Positions 1 through 7,671 of a stretch of 64,000 bases of DNA are shown here, one piece after another. The notes under the pieces were generated by a model. It searched no databases. It worked only from the letters and a program-made list of their open reading frames with translations, and had not been told where the DNA came from. A program made the translations under genes and the position numbers. Source of the stretch: Elusimicrobiota bacterium (GTDB lineage: Bacteria; Elusimicrobiota; Elusimicrobia; UBA1565; UBA9628); the NCBI GenBank assembly GCA_016182905.1, contig JACPFR010000018.1:62001-126000 (forward strand), read 5' to 3'. Positions within the stretch are counted from its first letter, which is position 1, and each line of letters begins with the position of its first letter.

Positions 1-488
1 GGCTTGTAGGAGCAGTCGAGGGAGTCCTCGAGCTGATGCCCCGCGCCGCGGTCCATGCAGAAGTTGAACATGATGAAGTCGTACCAGGTCTCGATCGGGT
101 AGTAGAAGATGTTGACGCGCTTGTCGTCGGCGGCGCGCAAGGTGCCGATGTCGTCGGCGTCGACGCGCAGGTTGAAGTTGTGGGTCTTGTAGTACTCGTC
201 GACGTCCACGCCCATGCCCTCGAGCAGGCGGTACATCACGCGCGCGTGGCGCACCTCGTCCTTGACGATCTGCGCGACCTGCAGGGTCTCCTTGATGTCG
301 GGGGACTTCTGGATCCACGGCACGTAGCCGAACGCGCCGGCCAGCTCGGAGTCGGCCTGCATCGACATCAGGTTCGTGAGGTGCTCGCGGTAGTCGTCGC
401 TCATCTCGGACAGCTCGGTGATCTTCTGGCCCTTGGCGATCTTGGCGAGGAGCTTCTCTTCGCGGATGCGGTTCGGTTCGAGGGTCAT
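1..488 (-). CDS. PaaA/BoxB-type ring-epoxidase oxygenase subunit (C-terminus off the left edge)
   Basis: About 162 N-terminal codons are present; the gene runs off the left edge. The protein is helical and ferritin-like and carries VKDEVRHARVMYR, an ExxH diiron ligand motif, placed as in the catalytic subunit PaaA of phenylacetyl-CoA 1,2-epoxidase and in BoxB of benzoyl-CoA epoxidase. Family knowledge: these cytoplasmic enzymes epoxidise the aromatic ring of a CoA thioester. The start ATG at 488 has GGAG about 8 nt upstream. The gene is last of four co-oriented genes (aldehyde dehydrogenase, two crotonases, oxygenase), which supports an aromatic-CoA role. The second ExxH lies outside the window, so PaaA and BoxB cannot be separated. 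Confidence 0.75.
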   Translation of the reverse strand, partial: MTLEPNRIREEKLLAKIAKGQKITELSEMSDDYREHLTNLMSMQADSELAGAFGYVPWIQKSPDIKETLQVAQIVKDEVRHARVMYRLLEGMGVDVDEYYKTHNFNLRVDADDIGTLRAADDKRVNIFYYPIETWYDFIMFNFCMDRGAGHQLEDSLDCSYK

Positions 489-489
489 C

Positions 490-1281
490 TCATTCTCCTT
501 TGAACTGCGCGGGGCGCTTCTCGAGGAAGGCCGTGACGCCTTCGGCGTGATCGGACGTCTTTCCGAGGACCTCCTGCAGCTGGGCCTCGTACTCCATCTG
601 CTCGTCGAGCGACGGGGACTCGGCGGAGCGGTTGACCGCCCGCTTGGTGAGCGCGAGCGCCAGCGGGGGCATCTTCACGAGCTCGGCGGCGAGCATCTGG
701 GCCTCGACGAGGACGAACTCGGCGGGCACGACCTTGTTGACGAGGCCGCAGGCGAGGGCCTGCTCGGCGGTGACGGGCTTGGCGAGCCACATGTGCTCGA
801 GGGCCTTCGAGTAGCCGAGGAAGCGGGGCAGAGAGTAGGTCATGCCGGAGTCGGGGACCAGTCCGACGCGGACGAAGGCGTTCAAGAAGGTGGCCTTCTC
901 AGCGCACACCTTTATATCGGTCGCCAGGATTATGCTGGCGCCGGCGCCCGCGGCGAGGCCGTTGATCGCGCCGATGACGGGCTTCTCCAGACGCCGGATC
1001 TGAGCGACCAACGGATTGAAGTGGTCGCGGAGCTCGTCGCCGAGGGAGAACGACTTGACGGACTGCCGCTTCTTGAGGTCGCCGAGGTCGGCGCCGGCGC
1101 AGAAGGCGCGGCCGCTCGCGGTGAGAATGACGGCCTTGACGGACTTGTCCGAGGACGCTTTTTTGAGCGCTTCGCGGATGCCCTTCATCATGTCCAGGGT
1201 CAATGCGTTCAGGACTTCGGGGCGATTCAGGGTGAGAGTGAGGACGCCGTCTTTGAGCTCGTTGAGGAGATCCATGCTCAT
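490..1281 (-). CDS. Crotonase-family enzyme, PaaG-like isomerase
   Basis: A 263-aa crotonase-fold protein. The motifs FCAGADLGDL, the run RLEKPVIGAINGLAAGAGAS and GLVPDSGMTYSLPRFLG, with the C-terminal EGVTAFLEKRPAQFKG, closely follow PaaG, which isomerises the ring-epoxide CoA ester to the oxepin form. The PDSG segment is the PaaG/PaaB type rather than the classical hydratase PGAGG. The start is taken at 1281 because that ATG forms an ATGA overlap with the stop of the upstream crotonase and has GGAG 8 nt before it; a longer frame would start at 1293. It lies between the hydratase and the oxygenase subunit. A general enoyl-CoA hydratase is the alternative. Confidence 0.75.
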   Translation of the reverse strand: MSMDLLNELKDGVLTLTLNRPEVLNALTLDMMKGIREALKKASSDKSVKAVILTASGRAFCAGADLGDLKKRQSVKSFSLGDELRDHFNPLVAQIRRLEKPVIGAINGLAAGAGASIILATDIKVCAEKATFLNAFVRVGLVPDSGMTYSLPRFLGYSKALEHMWLAKPVTAEQALACGLVNKVVPAEFVLVEAQMLAAELVKMPPLALALTKRAVNRSAESPSLDEQMEYEAQLQEVLGKTSDHAEGVTAFLEKRPAQFKGE

Positions 1282-2069
1282 TTGCCGCTCCAAACGGGCT
1301 TTCGTTTTTCCGCGAAGGCCTTCATGCCCTCTTTCTGGTCCTGCGTGTCGAACAAACGGTAAAACGACTGGCGCTCGAATGACAGACCTTCCGACAACCG
1401 CGAATCTAACGATTCACGGACTGAAGCTTTCGCCGCCTGCACGGCGAGCGGCGGTTGAGCGGCGATGGTGTGGGCCAACTTTTTAGCTTCGCTTAAAAAC
1501 GATTCCACCGGCACGACTCGATTCACCAAACCCAATGACAGGGCCTCGCGCGCCGTCAGTTTTCGGCCCGTGAGGTTCATCTCCATGGATAAAGCCTTGC
1601 CGACGGCTTTGGTCAATCTCTGAGTGCCTCCGGCGCCGGGCATAACGCCTATTAATACCTCCGGCTGGCCGAAGACGGCGGTTTCGGAAGCGACGATCAT
1701 GTCGCAGGCCATCGCCAATTCGCATCCGCCGCCCAAGGCGAAACCCGAAACGGCGGCGACGACCGGCTTTTTCAGGTTCCCGATCCGGTCCCAATTCGAC
1801 AGGTGGCGAGCGAGCTGCTTTTCGGCGGCTGCGCCGCCGGTGATATCCTTCATCTCGGCGATGTCGGCGCCGGCGGCGAACGCCTTCGGAAGACCCGCGA
1901 GGACCATGGCGTGGATGCTCGGATCTCGGTCGAATCCGCCCAAGGCCTCGGAAACGGCGTCCATGACGGAGATCGACAGAGCATTCAACGCCGACGGACG
2001 ATTGATCGAGACGACGCCGATCTTTCCTTCGACCTCGACCAACACCTCGGCGGCGGCGGTCTGAGCCAT
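1278..2069 (-). CDS. Enoyl-CoA hydratase (PaaF-like)
   Basis: A 263-aa crotonase-fold protein with both catalytic glutamates of classical enoyl-CoA hydratases: GGGCELAMACD and GQPEVLIGVMPGAGGTQRL. The oxyanion-hole segment AFAAGADIAEM is also present. It should hydrate 2,3-enoyl-CoA intermediates. Next to a PaaG-like isomerase and a PaaA-type oxygenase, a role in the beta-oxidation-like lower steps of phenylacetate breakdown is inferred. It starts 1 nt after the aldehyde dehydrogenase stop and overlaps the next gene by 4 nt, so an operon is likely. Its codons look slightly less G+C-rich than those of its neighbours, which alone is weak evidence for anything. Confidence 0.85.
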   Translation of the reverse strand: MAQTAAAEVLVEVEGKIGVVSINRPSALNALSISVMDAVSEALGGFDRDPSIHAMVLAGLPKAFAAGADIAEMKDITGGAAAEKQLARHLSNWDRIGNLKKPVVAAVSGFALGGGCELAMACDMIVASETAVFGQPEVLIGVMPGAGGTQRLTKAVGKALSMEMNLTGRKLTAREALSLGLVNRVVPVESFLSEAKKLAHTIAAQPPLAVQAAKASVRESLDSRLSEGLSFERQSFYRLFDTQDQKEGMKAFAEKRKPVWSGK

Positions 2070-2070
2070 C

Positions 2071-3576
2071 TTAGTTGAGGTCCACCCAGACCGACTTCAG
2101 CGACGTGTAGTTCTCGAGGGCGTACTGGCCTTTCTCTCGTCCGTAACCGGATTGCTTGACGCCGCCCCACGGCGCCGCCGCGTCCACGAAGTGGTAGCAG
2201 TTGATCCAGACCGTGCCGGCCTTGAGCTTGGCGGCGGCCTGATGGGCCTTCTTGACGTCCTTGGTCCACACGGCGGCGACGAGGCCGTAGTCGCTCGAGT
2301 TGGCGCGCGCCATGACCTCGTCGAGGCCGTCGAAAGGCATGACGGACACGACCGGCCCGAAGATCTCCTCGCGGGAGATCTTCATCTCGTCCTTGACGCC
2401 GCCGAACACCGTCGGCTGGACGAAGTAGCCGGGGCCCGAGGCGGCCGCGCCGCCCGCGAGCAGCTGCGCGCCTTCCTTCTTGCCCGACTCGATGTAGGAG
2501 AGGACCCGGTCGCGCTGCTCGGCCGAGACCAAGGGCCCCATGTGCGTCTTGGGGTCGAGAGGGTTGCCCTGCTTGACGGTCTTGGCCCGCTCGGCGAGTG
2601 CCGCGACCATCTTGTCGTAGGCGGGGCGCTCGATGAAGACGCGGGAGCCGGCGGAGCAGCACTGGCCCTGGTTGTAGAAGATGCCCATGAAGATGCCCTT
2701 CGCCGCGGCCTCGAGGTCGGCGTCGGCGAACACGATGTTGGGGGACTTGCCGCCCAGCTCCATCGAGATGCGCTTCATGTTGCCGGCCGAGGCCTTCACG
2801 ACCTCGCGGCCGACCTCGGTGGAGCCCGTGAAGGTCACCTTGTCGATGCCCATGTGCCGGGCGATCGCCGCGCCGGCCGTGGGGCCGAAGCCCGGCACGA
2901 CGTTCACGACGCCCGCGGGGACTCCGGCCTCCAGGAGCAGTTCTCCTAGCCAAAGAGCGGAGAGCGGCGTCTGCTCGGCCGGCTTCAGGACGACGGCGTT
3001 GCCGCAGGCCAGGGCCGGGGCGAGGCGCTCGACGGCCATCAAGAGGGGGAAGTTCCAAGGTATGATGGCCCCGACCACGCCGACGGGCTCGCGCACGGTA
3101 TAGTGGAGGAACTTCGCTCCCGGGAAATAGGGCACGGAGACCGGGGTCGTCTCCCCGTGGATCTTCGTGGGCCAGCCGCCGAAGTAGCGCAGGAGGCCGA
3201 CGGCCAAAGGCAGGTCGCCGTTCTTCGCCTCGCGGATCGGCTTGCCGTTGTCGAGCGACTCGAGCTGGGCGAAGGCCTCGGCGCGGGCCTCGAGCAGGTC
3301 GGCGGCCTTGTGCAGGATCTTCTCCCGCTCCGCGGGAGAGAATCTGGACCAAGATCCGTCCAGGGCCTTGCGCGCGGCGGAGACGGCGCGGTCGATGTCG
3401 GCGGAATCGGCCTCGGCGACGATCCCGAGGGCCTCGCCGGTCGCCGGGTTCAGGGTCGCGAAGGTCTTGCCGGACGCCGCGTCGGCGGGCAGGCCGTCGA
3501 TCAGGAGCTTGTGGACCTTGCGCGACAGGAATTCCTTCAGAAGGGGGTGAACTTCGGGCAAAATGGCGGTGCTCAT
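2071..3576 (-). CDS. NAD(P)-dependent aldehyde dehydrogenase (phenylacetaldehyde/betaine-aldehyde class)
   Basis: A 501-aa ALDH with the standard landmarks: IIPWNFPLL, KPAEQTPLSA, FTGSTEVGR, the catalytic Glu in MELGGKSPN, the nucleophilic Cys in NQGQCCSAGSR and EEIFGPVVSV. It oxidises an aldehyde to the acid with NAD(P)+. The start ATG at 3576 has an excellent GGAGG 5-9 nt upstream; the open frame continues far beyond it but that stretch is not coding-like. As first gene of the paa-like cluster it is plausibly a phenylacetaldehyde dehydrogenase feeding the pathway, but the substrate cannot be read from the sequence. Confidence 0.85.
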   Translation of the reverse strand: MSTAILPEVHPLLKEFLSRKVHKLLIDGLPADAASGKTFATLNPATGEALGIVAEADSADIDRAVSAARKALDGSWSRFSPAEREKILHKAADLLEARAEAFAQLESLDNGKPIREAKNGDLPLAVGLLRYFGGWPTKIHGETTPVSVPYFPGAKFLHYTVREPVGVVGAIIPWNFPLLMAVERLAPALACGNAVVLKPAEQTPLSALWLGELLLEAGVPAGVVNVVPGFGPTAGAAIARHMGIDKVTFTGSTEVGREVVKASAGNMKRISMELGGKSPNIVFADADLEAAAKGIFMGIFYNQGQCCSAGSRVFIERPAYDKMVAALAERAKTVKQGNPLDPKTHMGPLVSAEQRDRVLSYIESGKKEGAQLLAGGAAASGPGYFVQPTVFGGVKDEMKISREEIFGPVVSVMPFDGLDEVMARANSSDYGLVAAVWTKDVKKAHQAAAKLKAGTVWINCYHFVDAAAPWGGVKQSGYGREKGQYALENYTSLKSVWVDLN

Positions 3577-3652
3577 TCGTCCTCCGGGGCTCGTCGAGCG
3601 GCTGGCTTTATTCAACCAAATTCGGAGGGAATTGACACCGTCGGCTCGCCCA

Positions 3653-3681
3653 TTGACAGGGGGGCGGGGCGGGGCTAAACT
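3653..3681 (+). promoter_or_regulatory. Consensus sigma70-type promoter for the membrane kinase gene
   Basis: TTGACA (3653-3658), a 17-nt G-rich spacer, then TAAACT (3676-3681). The hexamer ends 6 nt before codon 3688, the spacing seen at many start codons in this window. That points to a leaderless start at 3688, although the codon there is GTA. Confidence 0.7.
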
Positions 3682-3687
3682 GAGGTC

Positions 3688-4881
3688 GTAAGGAACGAGG
3701 CGGCCGCGCACTCCGCGTTCAAGTTCCAGGAGATCGCCTTCTCGATCTGCATGGGCGCGGTGGCCGTCCTGAGCCGCGACAACCCCCACTTCTCCTCGCC
3801 CGGGATCCTCTGGGCGTTCGCGGGGCTGCTGGCCTTCAACCTCGCCTATCAGCTCGCCCTGCGCCGGCGCGGCGAGGTCTGGTTCGTCCCGATGGTCTCG
3901 ATGGCGGTCAACACGGTGCTCGTGACCGCGGTCCTCGCCAGCTCGGGCGGAGAGGACTCGGGCTTCTGGCCGATGTACCTCCTGCCCATCTTCACGGCCT
4001 GCCTCTATCTCCAGGCGCGCCACGTCGTCATGGCCGCGGCCTTCTCCTGCGCTTTCCTCGGCGCCCTGCATCTCACCCCGGCGGACGGCGAGGCCGCCGC
4101 CCTGACCGCCGCCGAGCTGGCCATCAAGGTGATCGTGCTCGTCATGTCCGCGGGGGTGACCTCGCGCTTCGCGCAGCGCGAACGCAGCGCGCGCGAGGCG
4201 CTGGATCTGGCCCGCGCCGACCTCGACCGCCTGTCGGCCGACGTCGACCGCGGCGAGCGCGCGCGCCTCGACGGCCCCGGGCGGTCCGGGTTCATGGAGG
4301 GGATCCTCTACGACGTGCACGCCCGGCTCGCCGTGATCCTCGGCAGCGCTGAGGTCCTGCGCCGGGAGCTCGGGGAAGCCTCGCCGCTGGCGGAAGACGC
4401 CGAACGGATCGAATCGGCCGCGCGCGCGCTCGGCCGGCTGACCGCCGACGTCCTTCGCCGCCGCCCGGGGGAGGACGTCTCCGAGTGCCGCCTGGACCGC
4501 ATGACCGAGCAGGTCCTCAGTCTCGTGGCCCACACCATCAACGACCGGAAGATCGCCCTCGAGACGCGCATCGAGCCGGAGTTGCCGGCCGCGCGCGGGA
4601 GCGCGCCGCACGTCCAGCAGGCCCTGCTCGAGCTCGTCACCATCGTCTGCACCCGCGCCAAGCGCGGCTCCCGCCTATCGGTCGTCGTCCAGTCCGAGGA
4701 GCACGAGGTCCGCGCCCGCCTGCGCTTCGCGGCCCCGGAGGAGAGCACTCCTCCGCCCCTGGCCGCCCAGCGGCGCGTCCTGGCCGCGTACGGAGGCGAC
4801 GTGCGCGCCTTCGGCGCGGGACGCAACTGCGAGCTGCTCGTCAGCCTCCCGGCCGCGAGTCCCCGCGGCGTCGGGGCTTGA
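3688..4881 (+). CDS. Membrane-anchored, degenerate histidine-kinase-like protein
   Basis: The N-terminal half has about five hydrophobic segments (for example ILWAFAGLLAFNLAYQLAL and AAELAIKVIVLVMSAG), followed by a coiled linker and a kinase-like region. A DHp-like helix reads DVHARLAVILGSAEVL, so the His is there but the usual HELRxPL context is eroded. The ATPase region lacks a recognisable N box (LLELVTIVCTRA) and the G boxes are weak, so kinase activity is doubtful. The first ATG is at 3751, but 21 in-frame upstream codons (RNEAAAHSAFKFQEIAFSIC...) complete a first membrane helix and begin 6 nt after a consensus -10. GTA at 3688 is therefore suggested as the start; 3751 is the conservative choice. 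Confidence 0.6.
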   Translation, partial: VRNEAAAHSAFKFQEIAFSICMGAVAVLSRDNPHFSSPGILWAFAGLLAFNLAYQLALRRRGEVWFVPMVSMAVNTVLVTAVLASSGGEDSGFWPMYLLPIFTACLYLQARHVVMAAAFSCAFLGALHLTPADGEAAALTAAELAIKVIVLVMSAGVTSRFAQRERSAREALDLARADLDRLSADVDRGERARLDGPGRSGFMEGILYDVHARLAVILGSAEVLRRELGEASPLAEDAERIESAARALGRLTADVLRRRPGEDVSECRLDRMTEQVLSLVAHTINDRKIALETRIEPELPAARGSAPHVQQALLELVTIVCTRAKRGSRLSVVVQSEEHEVRARLRFAAPEESTPPPLAAQRRVLAAYGGDVRAFGAGRNCELLVSLPAASPRGVGA

Positions 4882-4906
4882 CGTCCCCGCGAATTAGGGA
4901 TATAAT
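4878..4906 (+). promoter_or_regulatory. Strong sigma70 promoter of the di-heme peroxidase
   Basis: TTGACG (4878-4883), a 17-nt spacer and TATAAT (4901-4906). The -35 box overlaps the stop codon of the upstream kinase-like gene. Transcription should begin around 4913, inside the adjacent Fur-like operator. Confidence 0.85.
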
Positions 4907-4914
4907 TAATCCGT

Positions 4915-4929
4915 TGATAATTATTATCC
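4915..4929. promoter_or_regulatory. Fur/PerR-family operator (7-1-7 box)
   Basis: TGATAATTATTATCC matches the Bacillus-type 7-1-7 Fur consensus TGATAATNATTATCA at every position but the last. It lies just downstream of the -10 of the peroxidase promoter, across the expected transcription start, where a bound repressor would block initiation. Confidence 0.75.
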
Positions 4930-4942
4930 AATAGGGGGCCCC

Positions 4943-5968
4943 ATGATCCGCCTGCTCGCCGCCGTCCTGCTCGCCGCTTCCGCGTCGCCCGCCGCGACCG
5001 CCGCCCACGCCGGGGATTTCGACGGCCCCGAATACCCGTACAAGGTCCCGCTCGGCCTGAAGGCGCCCGACGTCCCCGCGGACAACCCGGTCACCGACGC
5101 CAAGGTCGACCTCGGCAAGAGGCTCTACTTCGACAAGCGCCTGTCGCGCGACGGCACCGTCTCCTGCGCGACCTGCCACGCCCCGGAGAAGGGCTGGACC
5201 GACCAGTCGCCGGTGTCCACGGGCATCAAGGGGCAGAAGGGCGGCGTGTCCGCGCCGACAGTGCTCAACTCCGCCTACATGGAGTTCCAGTTCTGGGACG
5301 GCCGCGCCCCGAGCCTCGAGGAGCAGGCCAAGGGCCCCATCCAGAACCCGCTCGAGATGGGCTTCACGCACGAGGAGGCCGTCGCCCTCCTCAAGACGAT
5401 CAAGGGCTACGCGCCGCTGTTCAAGAAGGCGTTCGGCGACGAGGGCATCGACATCGACCGCGTGGCCAAGGCCATCGCCACCTTCGAGCGCACCGTGCTG
5501 ACCGGCGACGCGCCCTACGACCGGTGGCAGGCGGGCGACGAGAAGGCGATGAGCGAGTCCGCCGTCCGCGGCCACCGCGTGTTCAACGGCAAGGCCAACT
5601 GCGCGATCTGCCACGACGGCTTCAACTTCTCCGACTCCGACTTCCACAACATCGGAGTCGGCATGACGGTCAAGGAGCCGAACCCCGGCCGCTTCGCCCG
5701 GACCAAGGACCCGAACCACACCGGCGCCTTCAAGACCCCGACTTTGCGCAACCTCGGACACACCGCGCCCTACATGCACGACGGCTCCGAGGCGACCTTG
5801 GAGGCGGTGGTCGATTACTACGACCGCGGAGGCGCGGCGAACCCGCATCTCGACGGGCGCATGAAGCCCCTCGGCCTCACCGCGCAGGAGAAGAAGGACC
5901 TCGTCGCCTTCATGAACGCGCTCAACGGCGACCCGGCGGCCGTCAAATTTCCTAAAATGCCGGAATGA
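4943..5968 (+). CDS. Periplasmic di-heme cytochrome c peroxidase (MauG/CcpA family)
   Basis: A 341-aa protein with a signal peptide (about residues 1-23, ending AHAG) and two c-type haem sites, CATCH at 75-79 and CAICH at 220-224, spaced as in bacterial di-haem peroxidases. Family role: reduction of periplasmic H2O2 with electrons from a small cytochrome c or cupredoxin. The segment TPTLRNLGHTAPYMHDG is typical of the C-terminal high-potential haem domain. AGGGGG precedes the ATG. The gene has its own consensus promoter with a Fur-like box on the start site, so iron or peroxide control is expected. The next gene overlaps its stop codon by 4 nt. Confidence 0.9.
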   Translation: MIRLLAAVLLAASASPAATAAHAGDFDGPEYPYKVPLGLKAPDVPADNPVTDAKVDLGKRLYFDKRLSRDGTVSCATCHAPEKGWTDQSPVSTGIKGQKGGVSAPTVLNSAYMEFQFWDGRAPSLEEQAKGPIQNPLEMGFTHEEAVALLKTIKGYAPLFKKAFGDEGIDIDRVAKAIATFERTVLTGDAPYDRWQAGDEKAMSESAVRGHRVFNGKANCAICHDGFNFSDSDFHNIGVGMTVKEPNPGRFARTKDPNHTGAFKTPTLRNLGHTAPYMHDGSEATLEAVVDYYDRGGAANPHLDGRMKPLGLTAQEKKDLVAFMNALNGDPAAVKFPKMPE

Positions 5969-6453
5969 CAGAGACCCAAGCCTCGCCCTGGCCCCTCCCC
6001 GGCTGGGAGGAAGTCCAGCCGTTCCCGTTCGCCGCGGCGAGGGGGGCCTTCGCGGGCATGACCGGCACGGAAGGCCGCATCGTCCTCAAGTACTACCGCC
6101 GCGAGGACGGGTCTTTGGTGGCGACCGCCCGGTTCGGAAGCCTGTCCGAGGGCGCGCCGGGGCTCGTGCACGGCGGGGCGCTGCTGACGGCCCTCGACGA
6201 GGCCCTGGGCGCCGCGGCCTGGCTCGCCGGACGCCCGGTCATGACCGCGCGCCTGACCACCGAGTTCCGCAAGGGCGTGCCCGTGGGGGCGACCATGCTC
6301 GTCGAGACGCGCCTGATCCGGGAGCGCCACCGCCTCGTGCTCCTCGAGGGCACGCTCAGCGACGCCGACCACGTCGTCTACGCCTACGCCGACGGCCGCT
6401 TCATGGTCCTGGCCGATTCCGACCAACGCCGTATTTTAGGACGGGCGGCGTGA
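5965..6453 (+). CDS. Hotdog-fold thioesterase (PaaI/4HBT-like)
   Basis: A 162-aa protein with the hotdog thioesterase helix GLVHGGALLTALDEALG, in which the acidic residue after HGG is the usual catalytic position, and a following TARLTTEFRKGVPVGATM strand. The family hydrolyses acyl- or aryl-CoA thioesters in the cytoplasm. It starts by an ATGA overlap with the peroxidase gene. A link to the phenylacetate-type cluster 2.4 kb away is possible, but it is separately transcribed and the substrate is unknown. Confidence 0.75.
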   Translation: MTETQASPWPLPGWEEVQPFPFAAARGAFAGMTGTEGRIVLKYYRREDGSLVATARFGSLSEGAPGLVHGGALLTALDEALGAAAWLAGRPVMTARLTTEFRKGVPVGATMLVETRLIRERHRLVLLEGTLSDADHVVYAYADGRFMVLADSDQRRILGRAA

Positions 6454-6486
6454 ATAAAAACGGCGAAAAAAGGTTAATATCCCGCT

Positions 6487-7671
6487 ATGAGACTCGCTAA
6501 AAGCTTTTCCCGCCTCGGAACCGAGACCGCCTTCGAAGTCCTCGCCCGCGCTCGCGCGCTCGAGGCCCAGGGCCGCAAGATCGTGCACCTCGAGATCGGC
6601 GAGCCCGACTTCGACACTCCCGTCAACATCCGTGAGGCGGCCAAGAAGGCCCTCGACGCGGGCCACACGCACTACGGCCCTTCCGCCGGCCTGCCCGACA
6701 CGCGCAAGGCCATCGCGGAGTACGTGAGCAAGTCCCGCGGCGTCTCCTACGCGGCCGAGGAGACGGTCATCGTCCCCGGCGGCAAGCCGATCATCTTCTT
6801 CACCATCCTCGCCTTGGTCGAGCCCGGCGACGAGGTCATCTACCCCAACCCCGGCTTCCCGATCTACGAGTCGATGATCAACTACGCCGGCGGCAAGCCC
6901 GTGCCCCTGCCCATCCGGGAGGAGCTCGACTGGGACTTCGACGCCGAGGAGTTCGAGAGGCTCCTCACGCCCAAGACCAAGCTCGTCATCCTCAACTCGC
7001 CCGCCAACCCGACCGGCGGCGTGATGAGCCGGGAGACGATGGACCGCGTGGCGAAGGCGCTGGCCAAGTTCCCCGACGCGATGCTGCTCGCCGACGAGAT
7101 CTACTCCCGCATCGTGTACGAGGGGAAGCATCTGTCCTTGCTCGCCTACCCGGGCATGAAGGAGCGCACCATCCTCCTCGACGGCTTCTCCAAGACCTGG
7201 GCGATGACCGGCTGGCGCCTGGGCTACGGCGTCGGTCCCAAGTGGCTGATCGACGCGATCGCCAAATTGTCGACCAACGACCACTCCTGCGTCCCCGCGT
7301 TCTCCCAGTACGCCGCGATCGAGGCCCTGACCGGCCCGCAGGACTCCGTGACCGCGATGGTCGCCGAGTTCAAGCGCCGCCGCGACGTGATCGTGAAGGG
7401 CCTGAACGCGCTGCCGGGCGTCACCTGCAAGACGCCGAAGGCGGCGTTCTACGTCTTCCCGAGCATCAAGGGCACGGGGCTCAAGTCCAAGGCCCTGGCC
7501 GACGCCCTGCTGGCCGAGGCGGGGGTCGCGTGTCTTCCCGGCACCTCGTTCGGCGCCATGGGCGAGGGCTACCTGCGCTTCTCCTACGCCAACTCGGTCG
7601 CCAACATCGAGACCGCTCTGGCGTCGATGACGGCGGCCCTGCCCAAATTGTCGGCGGTCGCCGCGAAGTGA
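6487..7671 (+). CDS. PLP-dependent class I aminotransferase (aspartate aminotransferase-like)
   Basis: A 394-aa fold-type I aminotransferase. Visible landmarks are HLEIGEPDFDTP near the N-terminus, LNSPANPTGGV, LLADEIYSRIVYEG and the PLP-lysine segment FSKTWAMTGWRLGYG, with the C-terminal arginine region LRFSYANS. It transfers amino groups between an amino acid and a 2-oxoacid, most likely aspartate or an aromatic or alanine-like substrate. TAATAT lies exactly 6 nt before the ATG, suggesting a leaderless message. The exporter gene overlaps its stop by 4 nt. Confidence 0.85.
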   Translation: MRLAKSFSRLGTETAFEVLARARALEAQGRKIVHLEIGEPDFDTPVNIREAAKKALDAGHTHYGPSAGLPDTRKAIAEYVSKSRGVSYAAEETVIVPGGKPIIFFTILALVEPGDEVIYPNPGFPIYESMINYAGGKPVPLPIREELDWDFDAEEFERLLTPKTKLVILNSPANPTGGVMSRETMDRVAKALAKFPDAMLLADEIYSRIVYEGKHLSLLAYPGMKERTILLDGFSKTWAMTGWRLGYGVGPKWLIDAIAKLSTNDHSCVPAFSQYAAIEALTGPQDSVTAMVAEFKRRRDVIVKGLNALPGVTCKTPKAAFYVFPSIKGTGLKSKALADALLAEAGVACLPGTSFGAMGEGYLRFSYANSVANIETALASMTAALPKLSAVAAK

